Part shown: positions 32,560 through 45,400 of the stretch, in pieces
Numbering within the stretch: the stretch's first letter is position 1
How the letters are laid out: each line of letters begins with the position of its first letter
Assembly (NCBI RefSeq): GCF_035083965.1
Contig: NC_089731.1
Coordinates: forward strand, 1,230,001 to 1,294,000
Length of the DNA: 64,000 nucleotides
Origin: Branchiostoma lanceolatum
Taxonomy: Eukaryota; Chordata; Leptocardii; Amphioxiformes; Branchiostomatidae
Direction: 5' to 3'
Position numbers and translations under genes: made by a program
The notes under the pieces: model-generated
Databases searched by the model: none
What the model saw: the letters and a program-made list of their open reading frames with translations, nothing else
What the model was told of the DNA's origin: nothing

Positions 32560-34967
32560 ATGTTGTTTAAACACCGTCGAAAGTTCTTGGCGATAGCGCT
32601 GGTTGCGTTGTTGTTTGCTGTGGGGTACCTGAACTTCGCTCGGCGTATTTATCACAGTGTAGAAGGTGGGACAGTTTTCTTTACATTGTAATATGTCAAC
32701 AGGTGTTCTGTTCCGTGACTCGTCTCCAAGCAGATGTGGGGAAGCTGAATCGTTACGTTCTTCTAGCTACTCTTTTGTTGCGCGGAACAGTTTGACTCAG
32801 AAGATGGCAGCTAGGAAAGCGTAACGATGTAATCCCTCCAAACATCTGCTTGGAGATAATTCAGTGATGTCTTATAAATTGTCAGAAACAAAACGAGGAG
32901 AGATTCAACACTGCGCATGCGTGAGAAATAGACTTAGAAATAAATGTCATTCCTTTTTCCCAGGGCTTAGATCCGCAGAGGCGCTCTTACGCTTGGGGAA
33001 ACCAGTCGCCGTCCACCACAACTCCAAATATGGCGGGCACACCAACGTCACGGCCTGCGTCATCGAGACGTCACTGTCAATGTGTGACGGAATCGGTTTT
33101 GGTTCCCTCGTGCTGCAGACGATCGATGACATCACGACTTGCCTGGTGATTTGAGATCTGGCACAAGATAACACCATCTCTCTCCCCCTCTCTCTCCCCC
33201 TCTCTCTCTCCTCTCTCGCTCCCCTCTCTCTCTCCCCTCTCTCCCCCTCTCTCTCCCCCTCTCTCTCCCCCTCCCTCTCTATCTCCCTCTCTCTCTCTCC
33301 CTCCCTCCCTCTTCTCTTTCCCTCCCTCCCTCTCCCGCCCCCCTCTCTGTCCCACTTTCTGAAATATTTTGTGCAATTCACAGCATGTAATTTCTCACTT
33401 TGCAACAGCTTTGTACGATTTACAGTATGGCCGAAAACTTTTTATTTATTTTTGGAAACGAACGAAAATTGATGCGCGCGCGGATATCTTTGCAGTTTTA
33501 AATTATTATAGGTTTATTGCAAGTTCTTGCCCGTAGGATAATTGCAAGTACATGAAACATGGAAGGACGGACAGACAATTGGTAACAATATAGCATGTAA
33601 CTATTCTAGTTCAAATACTAACACTAAATCATATCTTATTTGGGTTTGACTTCTTTTTTCGAGATAGTGGATTATCATCCATGTAATCAAATCAACATGG
33701 CCTAAACAATAAACAACCTTCGATCACACAACAGGCTCGAGGATTCCTGCCAACCGTCATGTGGACCGACTGTGATTACTGCGGGCCGCCTGGACAGGGC
33801 AGGAATTACTGGACATGGTACTTCCAAGGTAGAACCTCTCATCATGTTGTCTATCATTTCTAGTACGGGTGTCCCTGTAGCTCAGTTCGTAGCAGCCTCA
33901 CGGTACCTGTACAACTGGTAAAACCGCCCTTTATCCATTTATTTATTCAGATTTACCACATTTGTGGAAGGATTGACATAACAGGTGACTATCACCTTTT
34001 CAAGATGTCAACCCAGACTGTAAGGTTTGATCCACTTGGCCAGGACTCCTACTCTTTTCGATAATTGTGGCGGATTCTTTAACTTGCTCGAAGTGTGGCT
34101 CTCCTCAAACACAGGACCTCCATTTAACGTCCTATCCGAGGGGCGGACCTTACCAAAACTAGGTGCTCATTTCCACCTGAGTGAAGTGAGGAAAGTCGTT
34201 TCAAGTGCCTTTCCCAAGGGCACAACGTCAATGGGACAAATCAGGGGACCCCGGATTTGAACCAGGACCTCCGAGTGGGTTCTGGGCCAAACACCCTGCT
34301 GCCACTGCGCCACCAAGACGCCACTTAGGCGTAATACAGAATCTTAGCAGGCACGCGGCTTGTTGCTACGAAAGCCCAGAACGACAAAGCTCACAGGCCT
34401 CAAGAGAGGTGCTCACAGACCTCCGCATAGTAGTGAGCACCTCTTTTGAGGCCTGTGAGCACCTGTTTCCAGGCCTGTGAGCTTTGTCGTCTGGGCTTTC
34501 GTGTGTTTTCTAACCTTGTTTGTCTTCTACCATTCAGCTGTCAACGAAGGCATAGAACAGCATGCAGAGAGTCGGGTGTGCGTCCCGCCTAGCACACAGT
34601 TCTTAGACACCCGTTCGGTATGTATCTTTATCTCCATGCAAAATGGAGATAACGTTTTGGGTCTGTCTGTGCCTGTCTGTGTGTTTCCGGATATTTGTAG
34701 TAAGTATAACTCAATAACCTCTAAATGAATTATGATGATATTTTGTATGTGGGTAGGTGTTGGGAAGACGAAGGTCAAGGTCGATTTTGAGCTCCCTGGT
34801 ATGTGACCTTGGTACTGCAGCGGCAGAACCTTTTTTGTATCTTTTGACTTGGACGTGCTGTGGTCTTGATTTTGTTGTGGCAGATAGCTTGTGATGTAAG
34901 GAAGAAGTGGTGTAGGTTTGGGCCCCCTAGTTACCTTCGCCGAGAAGGTTATGCAGAGGGTAGCGTT

Positions 34968-35007
<40 letters not shown>

Positions 35008-37651
35008 TAAAGAAGCAGAATAACTGGACATTGCCTGGATGGATTGTCTTGATATTTGGTAGGTGGGTAGGTCTTGATGAGACTTGGAAATGATTAGATT
35101 TTGGGCCCCCTAGCGGCTTGTTGATGATGTGAACTTCATCAAACTTTTATGTTATCGGACGTGCCGACTAGTCTATATTTGACCCCAGGAGATGATCATG
35201 AAATGTGACCAGTGTCACTAATTTGTGTTTTTTACATCATCATCATTGGTCGGTAGCTTCCAGTTCTTACATACTCATACACATGTCTGTGGTCTTCCAT
35301 ACCAGAATTTCCCACGGGCAGTAAGTGGATAAGAGAGCCAAAGTAATGCAACGATACGCTGAAATGGATAATCTCTGCAATCTAGTACTAAACCAGAGTT
35401 CCTCATACTCTTTTTTTTATCAAATTCAACTTTATTCACAAACCAACCAAGATCAAAATTAAATTGCAAACTTAAATCACAACGGCATAACACTCAAAAA
35501 TACTACTTGACAAAATAGATAAAAGTAACATTACAGAAACAATACAACGTTGTTAACAAAACTTAACTAGCTATGACAAATAGGTTACTGAATTGAAAAT
35601 ATGGTATCATTACATACAAAATAATACTTAAAATAGTAAATAAAAAATAACATCATAATGGTTCTCATACCTTTGCCAATGACGTGCACCTTTACAACTG
35701 ACGCATTCTAAGGGTTCCTTGTTGATTATGCAAATAAGGTCCTCATTTTCGTAAGTTCTTGATGTCCGTTAACGGTCATCTCTAACCAAAATGTCGTTAT
35801 TGAACTGTGGATCAAGATGGGGTATTTTGTCTTGATCTTGTTCGATGAAATAGCAGAAAAGATCGATTCATTGATTAATCTAATCGATCTTGTTGATATC
35901 ATTCAGGTATACCTGACCCGAGCAGAAGCAGGCGGCAACTTGGTAGATTTCCGGTTTGCCGACATGGAACACAAGGTGAGGGAATACAATCAACCAATCA
36001 CAGCAGAGACTCGGGCCCTTATCAACCACGTCATATCCGGTTACGTCAGGCCCGCTGCCCGGGTAGAGAACGTCGTGAATGCTTTCTATAAATCCTTCAT
36101 GGCGGACACTGTCAACATAGGTCAGTTTGGCTGATATCACTGTTCATGTTTGTATACAACACGTACAAGTAAAACTAGAAGTACCATCTATGTTGCAAAG
36201 ATACATGTATGAATGTATATCCTCAGTTATGGGCGAAACCACCCTCATTTAGGCAATATAGCTTTTTGAAAAAAGCTGAAAGATAGGTTGGCGATGTACA
36301 TAAAATGTCTTATAATGCTAGTAATACATGCTAGGAAAATCTAACTCAGTTCTTATATTCAGCTTGATGGTGAATGTGAAACAACAGCAAAGTTCCAAAA
36401 TAATTTCTACAATACTCATCTTAAAGTAGACTTTTTAAAACAAATTGACAAAATTTTAAGTGCACAATGCTCCTCGTTTCCCCCTAATATCAACAGAAAA
36501 TTAATATTGTGCAAAAGAATTGACTTCCACACAAGAAATAGACTCCACATTTTGTACCATTTCTCTGGTCTCAAGATACGATACCTTCCGCAAGTATGAC
36601 GTAACCAAAGGGTCAAAGGTGGTTGGAAGCTGGTACCTGTCCCCGTCTCCGTTCAAGTGACGTGAGGGCCGGGTTGCAAGTTGCAAGTCTATTTTCAGGA
36701 AAGGTTGAAGCCTTAAGGACCCTTATGCTAAATATAGAAGAGAAATGCTGTCGATTCTATGGGGCAAAATGCTCTTGCATAATCTCCAAGCAGATATGGG
36801 CAGGCTAAATCTTTACGTTTTCCTTAAACGGGCAGAAAGGAAAACGTGCCAATTCAGCCTACCTCAACATCTGCTTGGAGATTAGATCTCACATAGAGAT
36901 GACACGTGAATGTCTTATGATTTCACCCACAGGTGTCCATGTGAGACTTAAAAGAGACCACATCAAAGAGATGAGCGACCTGTTCGGGCAGAAAACTCCA
37001 GACGTCCAGGATTTCGTTCGAGTCGTCCGACAGCTCATCACAGACGACGGCGCCGCCGCAGCGAACGCCGGGAAAGAGATCCGCATATTCTTGGCTTGTG
37101 ACATCGACGAGGTTTTGGCGGTCTTCAAGGCGGAGTTCGGAGATAACAAAGTCTTAAACATCGAGGCCTCGAGGGGAGATGATTTTAAGCACCGACAATT
37201 GGACACAGACCCCAACTCCGCGCGTTCGATAGGCGACGAGGTGTTCACTGACGTCTTGCTGCTGTCTAAGTGCGACTATCTCGTGCATGACGAGTCCAGC
37301 GTAGCAGCCCTGGCGTACTACATCAACCCGGACGTAACGACGCACTTTGTCAGCGGAGACGCCGCGGATCACGGACGGCTGAACGCGAAGCCTCGGTTTG
37401 ATGCCGAAGAACTCTTACGTCAGGCCAGGGATGCGAGCATTAGCCGGGACCTTTCCGACGGGCTTTGGATCCATTTCTGGAAACAGTGGCAGTTACTGGC
37501 GGTATTTTCCCATTCAGTTTCAGACACAGAAATCTTTCCTGATGTTCGATGTTTCTACAAGAATGTGGGATGGAGCAAGTGTAGCGCGGAGTTTGCAAGG
37601 CTTCGGCTTGACAGTAAAAGAAACGTAAGGGATCTGATCAACACCCCGTAA
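32560..37651 (+). CDS. Type II membrane glycosyltransferase-like protein (NodZ/FUT8-like fucosyltransferase fold)
   Basis: Exons 32560-32665, 32964-33145, 33735-33828, 34538-34617, 35907-36120 and 36933-37651 join in one frame to 464 residues. Residues 1-9 are basic (MLFKHRRKF), followed by a signal anchor (LAIALVALLFAVGYL), the layout of a Golgi glycosyltransferase. Next come YGGHTN, WTDCDYCGPPGQGRNYW and, at about 226-230, GVHVR, which resembles the HVRR nucleotide-sugar motif of NodZ/FUT8 (GT23). EIRIFLACDIDEVL and DVLLLSKCDYLVHDESSVAAL match the later motifs of that superfamily. The arginine after HVR is replaced (HVRLKRDH), so donor or acceptor may differ from FUT8. It is not an orthologue I recognise, and length and motifs differ from vertebrate FUT8. 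Two foldback elements sit in its introns and upstream copies of exon 1 exist. It is convergent with bmb. Confidence 0.72.
32723..32875. mobile_element. TCTCCAAGCAGAT foldback MITE, copy in intron 1
   Basis: Starts gtctccaagcagatgtgggg and ends aacatctgcttggagataat, with gttacgttcttctagct mirrored by agctaggaaagcgtaac inside. A related copy lies at 36781-36890, and the same end motif starts the inner hairpin at 29872. No ORF. Confidence 0.85.
33173..33352. repeat. (CT)n-rich microsatellite
   Basis: Imperfect CT/CCCT tract of about 180 bp in intron 2 of the glycosyltransferase-like gene. It produces Glu/Arg-rich minus-strand frames that are not genes. Confidence 0.95.
34018..34330. repeat. Interspersed repeat (GTAAGGTTTGATCCACT family)
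   Basis: Shared blocks are gtaaggtttgatccactca, ggaccctactcttttcaat, tctttaacatgctcaag.tgtggct, gacctc.atttaacgtcctatc and gtgcctttcccaagggcaca. Other copies or pieces are at 5858-5990, 7480-7680 (reverse), 14113-14235, 19735-19930, 20095-20150, 41685-41790 (reverse), 60905-61160 and 62270-62410. Ends with a tRNA B-box-like gatttgaaccaggacctc. Probably a SINE-like element; it accounts for much of the recurrent intron sequence. Confidence 0.7.
34369..34501. mobile_element. Foldback element, 133 bp
   Basis: The arm cgaaagcccagaacgacaaa is mirrored by ctttgtcgtctgggctttcg. Inside, aggtgctcacagacctccgc and tgagcacctcttttgaggcc form a second inverted pair. It is non-coding and lies 36 bp before an exon acceptor. 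Confidence 0.85.
34966..35005. repeat. (GT)n microsatellite
   Basis: Short GT tract in intron 4 of the glycosyltransferase-like gene. Confidence 0.9.
36781..36890. mobile_element. TCTCCAAGCAGAT foldback MITE, copy in intron 5
   Basis: Starts atctccaagcagatatgggc and ends tcaacatctgcttggagatt, with ttacgttttccttaaacggg mirrored by aggaaaacgtgcca. It ends about 40 bp before the exon 6 acceptor. Same family as 32723-32875. Confidence 0.85.
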
Positions 37652-39413
37652 TGAGCAGCAGTACAGAAGGCGGGCGCCCTTCGGAATCTATGGTGGGTTC
37701 GGGCGCCGACACCCGCAACTTCAGCAACAAGGACAGAGGCACTATCGGTACCTATGAGGTAACTTCAGTACCAAGGACAGAGGCACTATCGGTACCTATG
37801 AGGTAACTTCAGTACCAAGGACAGAGGCACTATCGGTACCTATGAGGCAACTTCAGCACCAAGGACAGAGGCAACTTCAGTACCAAGGACAGAGGCACTA
37901 TTGGTACCAATGAGGCAACTTCAGTACCAAGGACAGAGGCACTATCGGTACCAATGAGGTAACTTCGGTACCAAGGACAGAGACATTTTCAGAGTACCAA
38001 GGACGGAGCCATTTAAGTACTAAGGACACATTTTCAGTACCAAGGACAGAGGCAACTTCAGTACCAAGGGCAGAGATACTTTAGTACCAAGGACAGAGAT
38101 AAATTCAGTACCAAGGACAGAGATAAGTTCAGTACCAAGGACAGAGATAACTTCACTACCCGGCACATAGACCCGGCACAGAGACATTTTAGTACCCATA
38201 ACAGAGATACTTTAGTGCCACGGATACAGTACCAAGGACAGAGGTAACTTCAGTACCAATGACAGAGGTAACTTCAGTACCAAGGGCAGAGGCAACTTCA
38301 GTACCAAGGGCAGAGGCAACTTCAGTACCAAGGGCAGAGACAACTTCAGTACCAAGGACAGAGGTAACTTCAGTACCAAGGACAAAGACGACTTCAGTAC
38401 AAAGTGCAGAGACAACTTCAGTACCAAGGACAGAGACGACTTAAGTACCTAGCACAGAAATACTTTAGTACCAAGGACAGAGACGACTTTAATACCAAGC
38501 ACAGAGACAACTTCAGTATCAAGGATAGAGGCAACTTCAGTACCAAGGACAGAGGCAACTTAAGTACCAAGGACATACATACTCAGTCTGCTCCATAGAT
38601 ACAGTTGATAGGCTTTGGACAATAAGAATTGATATAAAACTACAACTTTATTGTTTTAAATTGCATGTTCATAATCAGTGACATTTACATTGAAATTGAC
38701 AGTTCAGTTCATACATACATATTGCACAAGCATTACAGTTCAAAGAATAATTCTACACACTATTGGAAGAGATCTTACATTTGTGAGAAGAAAACAGGAT
38801 AATTTAGTCATATCAATATGCTAATGGCATTACAAAAATGCCTATATCTTAGATATAGCTCAAAAAGAAATCACTAGTACAGATTCGAGATGAATGGAAA
38901 AATTTCAACTTTTGTTCTTTTTGCAGCAGTCCCCGAATACCCCCCAAAATAACTTTTGTATCATTCAAGTCATTATTAAAAGGCAAATCTTTATCGCAAG
39001 AAGCTAATCTGAAATGTCTTAAATTTTGTGACAGACTGTACATATATTGCGTATATGGAAAATATGGGAAGTTAATATTGGAGTGTTACATATGGAATCT
39101 GAAAGAAAAAAAGATTTTGAGCCCAGAGATTTTTTTATTTACTTTCATCTTAGCGGATCCATTGATTGAAAACATTGCCTTTAAGTTAATAGTAATATAT
39201 AGAATGGAAATAGTTGTTACCTTTGTTAGCCTTAGGGAGTGAAGAAAAGAATGTATTCATGTTGCATTTTTTGCTGCCTTCTTCGGTTTACTTGTTAGAA
39301 GAAAAAGTACATTTAACCACAGACAAGTTATACTTTTATCCTAAGAATGTTGTTTTTGTGAGTCAACTGAGGCTATGCATTAGACTAGGTGCATGTACGT
39401 GACAGTATGTTTT
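37652..39413. other. Convergent intergenic region between the glycosyltransferase-like gene and bmb
   Basis: Holds the minisatellite 37735-38590 and AT-rich sequence that is probably 3' UTR of bmb on the minus strand. A candidate minus-strand poly(A) signal (AATAAA) reads at 38647-38652. No ORF is supported. Confidence 0.6.
37735..38590. repeat. About 24-bp minisatellite downstream of the glycosyltransferase-like gene
   Basis: Roughly 35 units of cagtaccaaggacagaggca-act and variants, beginning about 85 bp after the stop codon (the first related unit is at about 37718). Imperfect, with several unit subtypes (cactatcggtacc, ggcaacttc, gagataact). Probably in 3' UTR or flanking DNA. Confidence 0.92.
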
Positions 39414-42400
39414 TCATCTTGCTGGTGAGAAGTTGGGAGCATGCACATGACAGTAGTCCTTGTCAGCTGCACACAGAACCCTGCACTGCGCTCCGGCCTT
39501 AGTGATCCCCTTGCAGTACTTCCTGGGGGTGCTAGGGGTCCTCCTGTAAACAGAGAAGATGGAAATGCACATGGAAAAATAGACAAGGCCTAGGGAAAAA
39601 ATGTTGAATTTCCGGTCGCGTTCCTGAATATGTGTTGGTACATAGGGATTCAGGCTTTGAGCAAGGATTGATAAAAGGTATCAAAAAATATGGGGGTAGG
39701 GGGCTTTCAAAGTCTGACTTCCCCAATTGGTTGTACGGATTAACAATTACCCGCTAGCTTTGCATGTCAATCAATTTTCATGCTGTCCCAGTGTCTGCTT
39801 TGAGGAAAATACAACAATGGAAGTGTGTCAAGTGTGTGTTGGGGGAACACATGTACACGTGTGTGTAATCACCAGGGATACAGGGCGTCCTCTGGGTGTC
39901 CCTGCAAAAGTAGGGTGTCTAATTTCTTTGTTTTCTAAGCGCAGGGTGTCCAAAAGACGCCCTGACACCATGCTAGCTACTAACCCATCTGCTATATTGT
40001 ATCTGACCCTTACCTCTTCCCTCATGACCTCAATGAAAAGCGGCCTGCGTGCCGAGTTGAGCTTCTCATGAATAAGCAAAGGTTCAAACAAACAAACAAA
40101 CAAACAAACAAACAAATAAACAAAGCCTGCTCTGACCTGTTCCCCTTGGAGGGTGTGCCAGAGGCACTGCTGTTGAGGGTGTGTGTGGGGGTTCTGGGAT
40201 GGGAGGGGCTGTTTCTTGGACTGCGTCTTGGAGACATGGAGACGTCTTCCAGGACCGCCCCAAGATGTCTCTTCACCAGCTCCTAAGGACATAGAAAGTT
40301 CTTGGATTAAAAACAAATGATGATGAAGTTGAAGATCAAGATGCAGGGCTTGAAATTCTTTTTGTGGAAATAGGTGCACTGGTGCACCCAACCCAAATAA
40401 GTGTGGCAATTAAAAATTATTGCCATAGCGAAGGTGTCTGGGTTGATCTTACCTAATTTTAAGGAAACTATCTACGTAGCACTCTAAGTTCTGCCATAAT
40501 ATTTGTTCAAAACGCACTTAGAAATTAGAAATGCGTCTGTCAAGCAGATCTAGAAAGGGACCATAACTTGATGAGTTCCGTAATTAAGTAGGACCTGCGT
40601 GCCAGGGTGCCAGACCTACCAACAAGGTATATAGTGACAGGCGGGCGTCCCCAGGGTTTGCGCGGATGGATTGCAGAAATTCCTGTGGAATTCTAGGAAT
40701 TCTTGCAAATCGGGCGTAAAGTATACTATTAAGCTTGCTCCTGAAGCTTCGCAAAAAAGTAGGTACACAGAAAGAATTTTGGGTGCACCACATAAAACAA
40801 AGATGAATGTCAGCAAAACATTAAGTTTAACCCTACTGCCTTTCTTAAATACTTCAATCTGTAATTCTATCCAGCTAACTTGAATTTCAACCAAGCAATA
40901 CGTCAAATGAAGTACAACAAAAGGTTATTTTGATTTTTCTGATACTTACATTTCAAGAATATGCTACATATACTAGTGTACTAGAGAACATTTACCTTAT
41001 AGCCTGCAAAAATATGTAGGTGCACTAGCTGGTGCACCCACATTCAAAAATTAGGTGCACAGCTCCAATTTGGTGTGCACACAGGTGCACATGCACCCAA
41101 CTATTTTGAGCCCCGAGATGGAAACAGAGCCTAAGAGGAAAGTCTGTGCTTTGGTACACACAGTTTCAGGGAGGGTATATAGTCGGATTCAAGTTTTCCT
41201 CATACATGTAGCCCACAATTACACCTCAACCTCTTGCAAAATTTCATTAAAATAGTCCGAGACCCAGGGAAATGTATAAGTGTGGCCTAAATTAAGCATA
41301 AAACAAGTTCCTGCTTCAGCTGTAATGTTACAGGTTGGATCATTAGTTAAAAGTTAAAATCCTCCCACACCATTATTGATGTATAGGGCGGTGCCCATCT
41401 CCGTTTCATAGCCCTGGGCCACACTGTTGTGCAATCACTGTAGCAGGGGGCTAGTCCACTGGCAGTGAAGTGTGTTTAACTTCCATACTGTTTCACAAGT
41501 ATGTACCATTTTTATAAAGTCTTTGGTATGACTCAATGCGCCTCTTGTCCAGAGATGCCCTACCCAGGGCTTGAACCCGGGCCTTCTGATCCAAGTAATT
41601 GGAACCAGATGTGGTGAGAGACAGAAGCGCAGACCACTACACCACAGGGACACCCCAAAGGTTGGATCATAGGGGCGTAAAACTGTATAGTTTGAGGTGA
41701 GCCACACCTCGAGCAAGTTAAAGAACGCGTCACACTTACTGAAAAGAGTAGGGGTCCATCCCTGTGTGAGTGGATCAAACTATTCTGGCTACATGGGGAG
41801 GGAATTTCCTGAGCAGCCTTCGTAACCCCTGCTCCTCCTATTGGGTCAGTCAGTCGTCACTCTTCGTGAGCAGTTGAGCTGGTCTCACGATGTTTCTGAC
41901 TTAGGCAGAAGAATCGCTGTTACAGTTGTATATGCATAACCTGTGATTTCAGAGTGGCCGGTGGGGTCACACCTTGAAGTGATATTTGGGTTACATGGTG
42001 ACCATTGAGTGAAAAACAAACAAACAAACAAACAAACAAACAAACCTTCCTAGCGGACTGCGGTGTGCCAGGACAGGGAATGTTGGTGGTGAGTCCAGCC
42101 CGTAAGTGCGGCGTGCTGACACGCACATCCACTGACATCTGCTGCCCGGCCCCGAAACTCATGTTGTTCGACATCGGAGTGAAGGACATGCCTCTCGGTG
42201 TGTTCGGCTGCAAGCATCAATAATAAGTTTATTGCAAATTCCTGGCCGAAGGCTAATTGCAAATAATATACATAAAAGAACAGGGTACAGGCAAAATGGG
42301 TATAAAAGCGGCTAAACTAGATAATACAAACGTAATTGTCTATAATTAGTGAAGGGTTTGGCTTCTCTTTTGTAAGCAATGGAAGACGTAATGTCCCACC

Positions 42401-45400
42401 TTTTCTATAATTTGTGGGTTTTTCTTTTCTTTGTCTGTAAGCTTAGAGAAATTTGGATACATTTTAGTGGTCTGAATAGACAACTCATTCTTAAGTACAT
42501 AGGTAGGTACATTCCTGTCCTGTACATTATGTTAAAGAGTCCAACACACTTATGAGCTAAGTTAAAGTCCTTCCCAGACCAGTTGGTGCATAGGGCAGCG
42601 CCCATCTCTATTTCAGTAGCTCTTCGGCCGCACAATTCTGCAATGACTACAGCAGGGGGCTAGTCCACTGGTAGTAGAGTGTGTTCAGCTGTCACGCTCT
42701 TTCCCAAACGCTGAGTGTTAAGCAGAGACAACGGTATGTTTCTTGCAGGTTCGACAGGAGTTCTTTACGTTCTTTACAGGTTTGATGGGACTTCGTAAGG
42801 TGCTTAAGTTCCTTTCCAGTTTGACAGCAGTTCTTAAGTTTCTTACTGGTTTGACAGGAGTTCTTAAGTCTCTTACAGGTTTTTAAGCAGTTCTTTTTGT
42901 TCCTTACCGGTTTGACAAGAGTTCTTTAAGTGTTTCAACTTTCATATTTTTTACAGTTTTGACAAGAGTTCTGAAAGTGTTGAAAGTTTCTTACTGGTTT
43001 AAAAGGAGTTCTTGTTCCTTACCAGTTTGACAGTTCTTTAAGATCCTTACCGGTTTGACAGGAGTTCTTTAAGAACCTTACCGGTTTGACAGGAGTTCTT
43101 TAAGAACCTTACCGATTTGACAGTTCTTTAAGATCCTTACCGGTTTGACAGGAGTTCTTTAAGAACCTTACCGGTTTGACAGGAGTTCTTTAAGAACCTT
43201 ACCGATTTGACAGGAGTTCTTTAAGAACCTTACCGGTTTGACAGGAGTTCTTTAAGGACCTTACCGGTTTGACAGGAGTTCTTTAAGGACCTTACCGGTT
43301 TGACAGGAGTTCTTTAAGGACCTTACCGGTTTGACAGGAGTTCTTTAAGGACCTTACCAGTTTGACAGGAGTTCTTTAAGAACCTTACCGGTTTGACAGT
43401 TCTTTAAGATCCTTACCGGTTTGACAGGAGTTCTTTAAGAACCTTACCGGTTTGACAGGAGTTCTTTAAGAACCTTACCGGTTTGACAAGAGTTCTTTAA
43501 GAACCTTATCAGTTTGACAGGAGTTCTTTAAGAACCTTACCGGTTTGACAGGAGTTCTTTAAGAACCTTACCGGTTTGACAGGAGTTCTTTAAGAACCTT
43601 ACCGGTTTGACAAGAGTTCTTTAAGAACCTTATCAGTTTGACAGGAGTTCTTTAAGAACCTTACCAGTTTGACAGGAGTTCTTTAAGAACCTTACCGGTT
43701 TGACAGGAGTTCTTTAAGGACCTTACCGGTTTGACAGGAGTTCTTTAAGAACCTTACCAGTTTGACAGGAGTTCTTTAAGATCCTTACCGGTTTGACAGT
43801 TCTTTAAGATCCTTACCGGTTTGACAGGAGTTCTTTAAGAACCTTACCGGTTTGACAGGAGTTCTTTAAGAACCTTACCGATTTGACAGGAGTTCTTTAA
43901 GAACCTTACCGGTTTGACAAGAGTTCTTTAAGAACCTTATCAGTTTGACAGGAGTTCTTTAAGAACCTTACCGGTTTGACAGGAGTTCTTTAAGATCCTT
44001 ACCGGTTTGACAGGAGTTCTTTAAGAACCTTACCGGTTTGACAGGAGTTCTTTAAGAACCTTACCGGTTTGATAGGAGTTCTTTAAGAACCTTACCGGTT
44101 TGACAGGAGTTCTTTAAGAACCTTACCGGTTTGACAGGAGTTCTTTAAGAACCTTACCGGTTTGACAGGAGTTCTTTAAGAACCTTACCGGTTTGACAGG
44201 AGTTCTTTAAGAACCTTACCGGTTTGACAGGAGTTCTTTAAGAACCTTACCGGTTTGACAGGAGTTCTTTAAGAACCTTACCGGTTTGACAGGAGTTCTT
44301 TAAGGACCTTACCGGTTTGACAGGAGTTCTTTAAGAACCTTACCAGTTTGACAGGAGTTCTTTAAGATCCTTACCGGTTTGACAGTTCTTTAAGATCCTT
44401 ACCGGTTTGACAGGAGTTCTTTAAGAACCTTACCGGTTTGACAGGAGTTCTTTAAGATCCTTACCGGTTTGACAGGAGTTCTTTAAGAACCTTACCGGTT
44501 TGACAGGAGTTCTTTAAGAACCTTATCAGTTTGACAGGAGTTCTTTAAGAACCTTACCGGTTTGACAGGAGTTCTTTAAGAACCTTACCGGTTTGACAGG
44601 AGTTCTTTAAGAACCTTACCAGTTTGACAGGAGTTCTTTAAGAACCTTACCGGTTTGACAGGAGTTCTTTAAGAACCTTACCGGTTTGACAGGAGTTCTT
44701 TAAGAACCTTACCGGTTTGACAGGAGTTCTTTAAGAACCTTACCGGTTTGACAGGAGTTCTTTAAGAACCTTGCCGGTTTGACAGGAGTTCTTTAAGAAC
44801 CTTACCGGTTTGACAGGAGTTCTTTAAGAACCTTACCGGTTTGACAGGAGTTCTTTAAGAACCTTACCGGTTTGACAGGAGTTCTTTAAGAACCTTACCG
44901 GTTTGACAGGAGTTCTTTAAGAACCTTACCGGTTTGACAGGAGTTCTTTAAGAACCTTGCCGGTTTGACAGGAGTTCTTTAAGAACCTTACCGGTTTGAC
45001 AGGAGTTCTTTAAGAACCTTACCGGTTTGACAGGAGTTCTTTAAGAACCTTACCGGTTTGACAGGAGTTCTTTAAGAACCTTACCGGTTTGACAGGAGTT
45101 CTTTAAGAACCTTACCGGTTTGACAGGAGTTCTTTAAGAACCTTACCGGTTTGACAGGTGTTCCCCCCACACTAATGATGCTCTCCTCCAGATATCCGTT
45201 CGTCCTCTCTTCAAACGACTTGTTCAACAGAACCGAGGTGTTGTGTACCTGCAGCACTGCACAAAGAAACAAATAAAAAAACAAAAACAAACAGAGAAAA
45301 CATATATTATACATCTAGATCCATTTCTACAAATGTCAAATATTACACAATCATATGAAATACAAGCTCACTCAATTTTGTGCGAACATAATTTTGTGGT

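Noticed and set aside
32947-33405. Minus-strand Arg/Glu/Gly-rich ORFs
   Set aside because: They translate the (CT)n microsatellite and antisense of exon 2 of the glycosyltransferase-like gene.
41560-41670. Functional tRNA gene
   Set aside because: A- and B-box-like segments exist but no full cloverleaf can be drawn and the same sequence recurs in a SINE family.
42738-45147. CRISPR-like regular array
   Set aside because: Units abut with no unique spacers, the host is a eukaryote, and the unit is derived from the bmb exon 11 donor.
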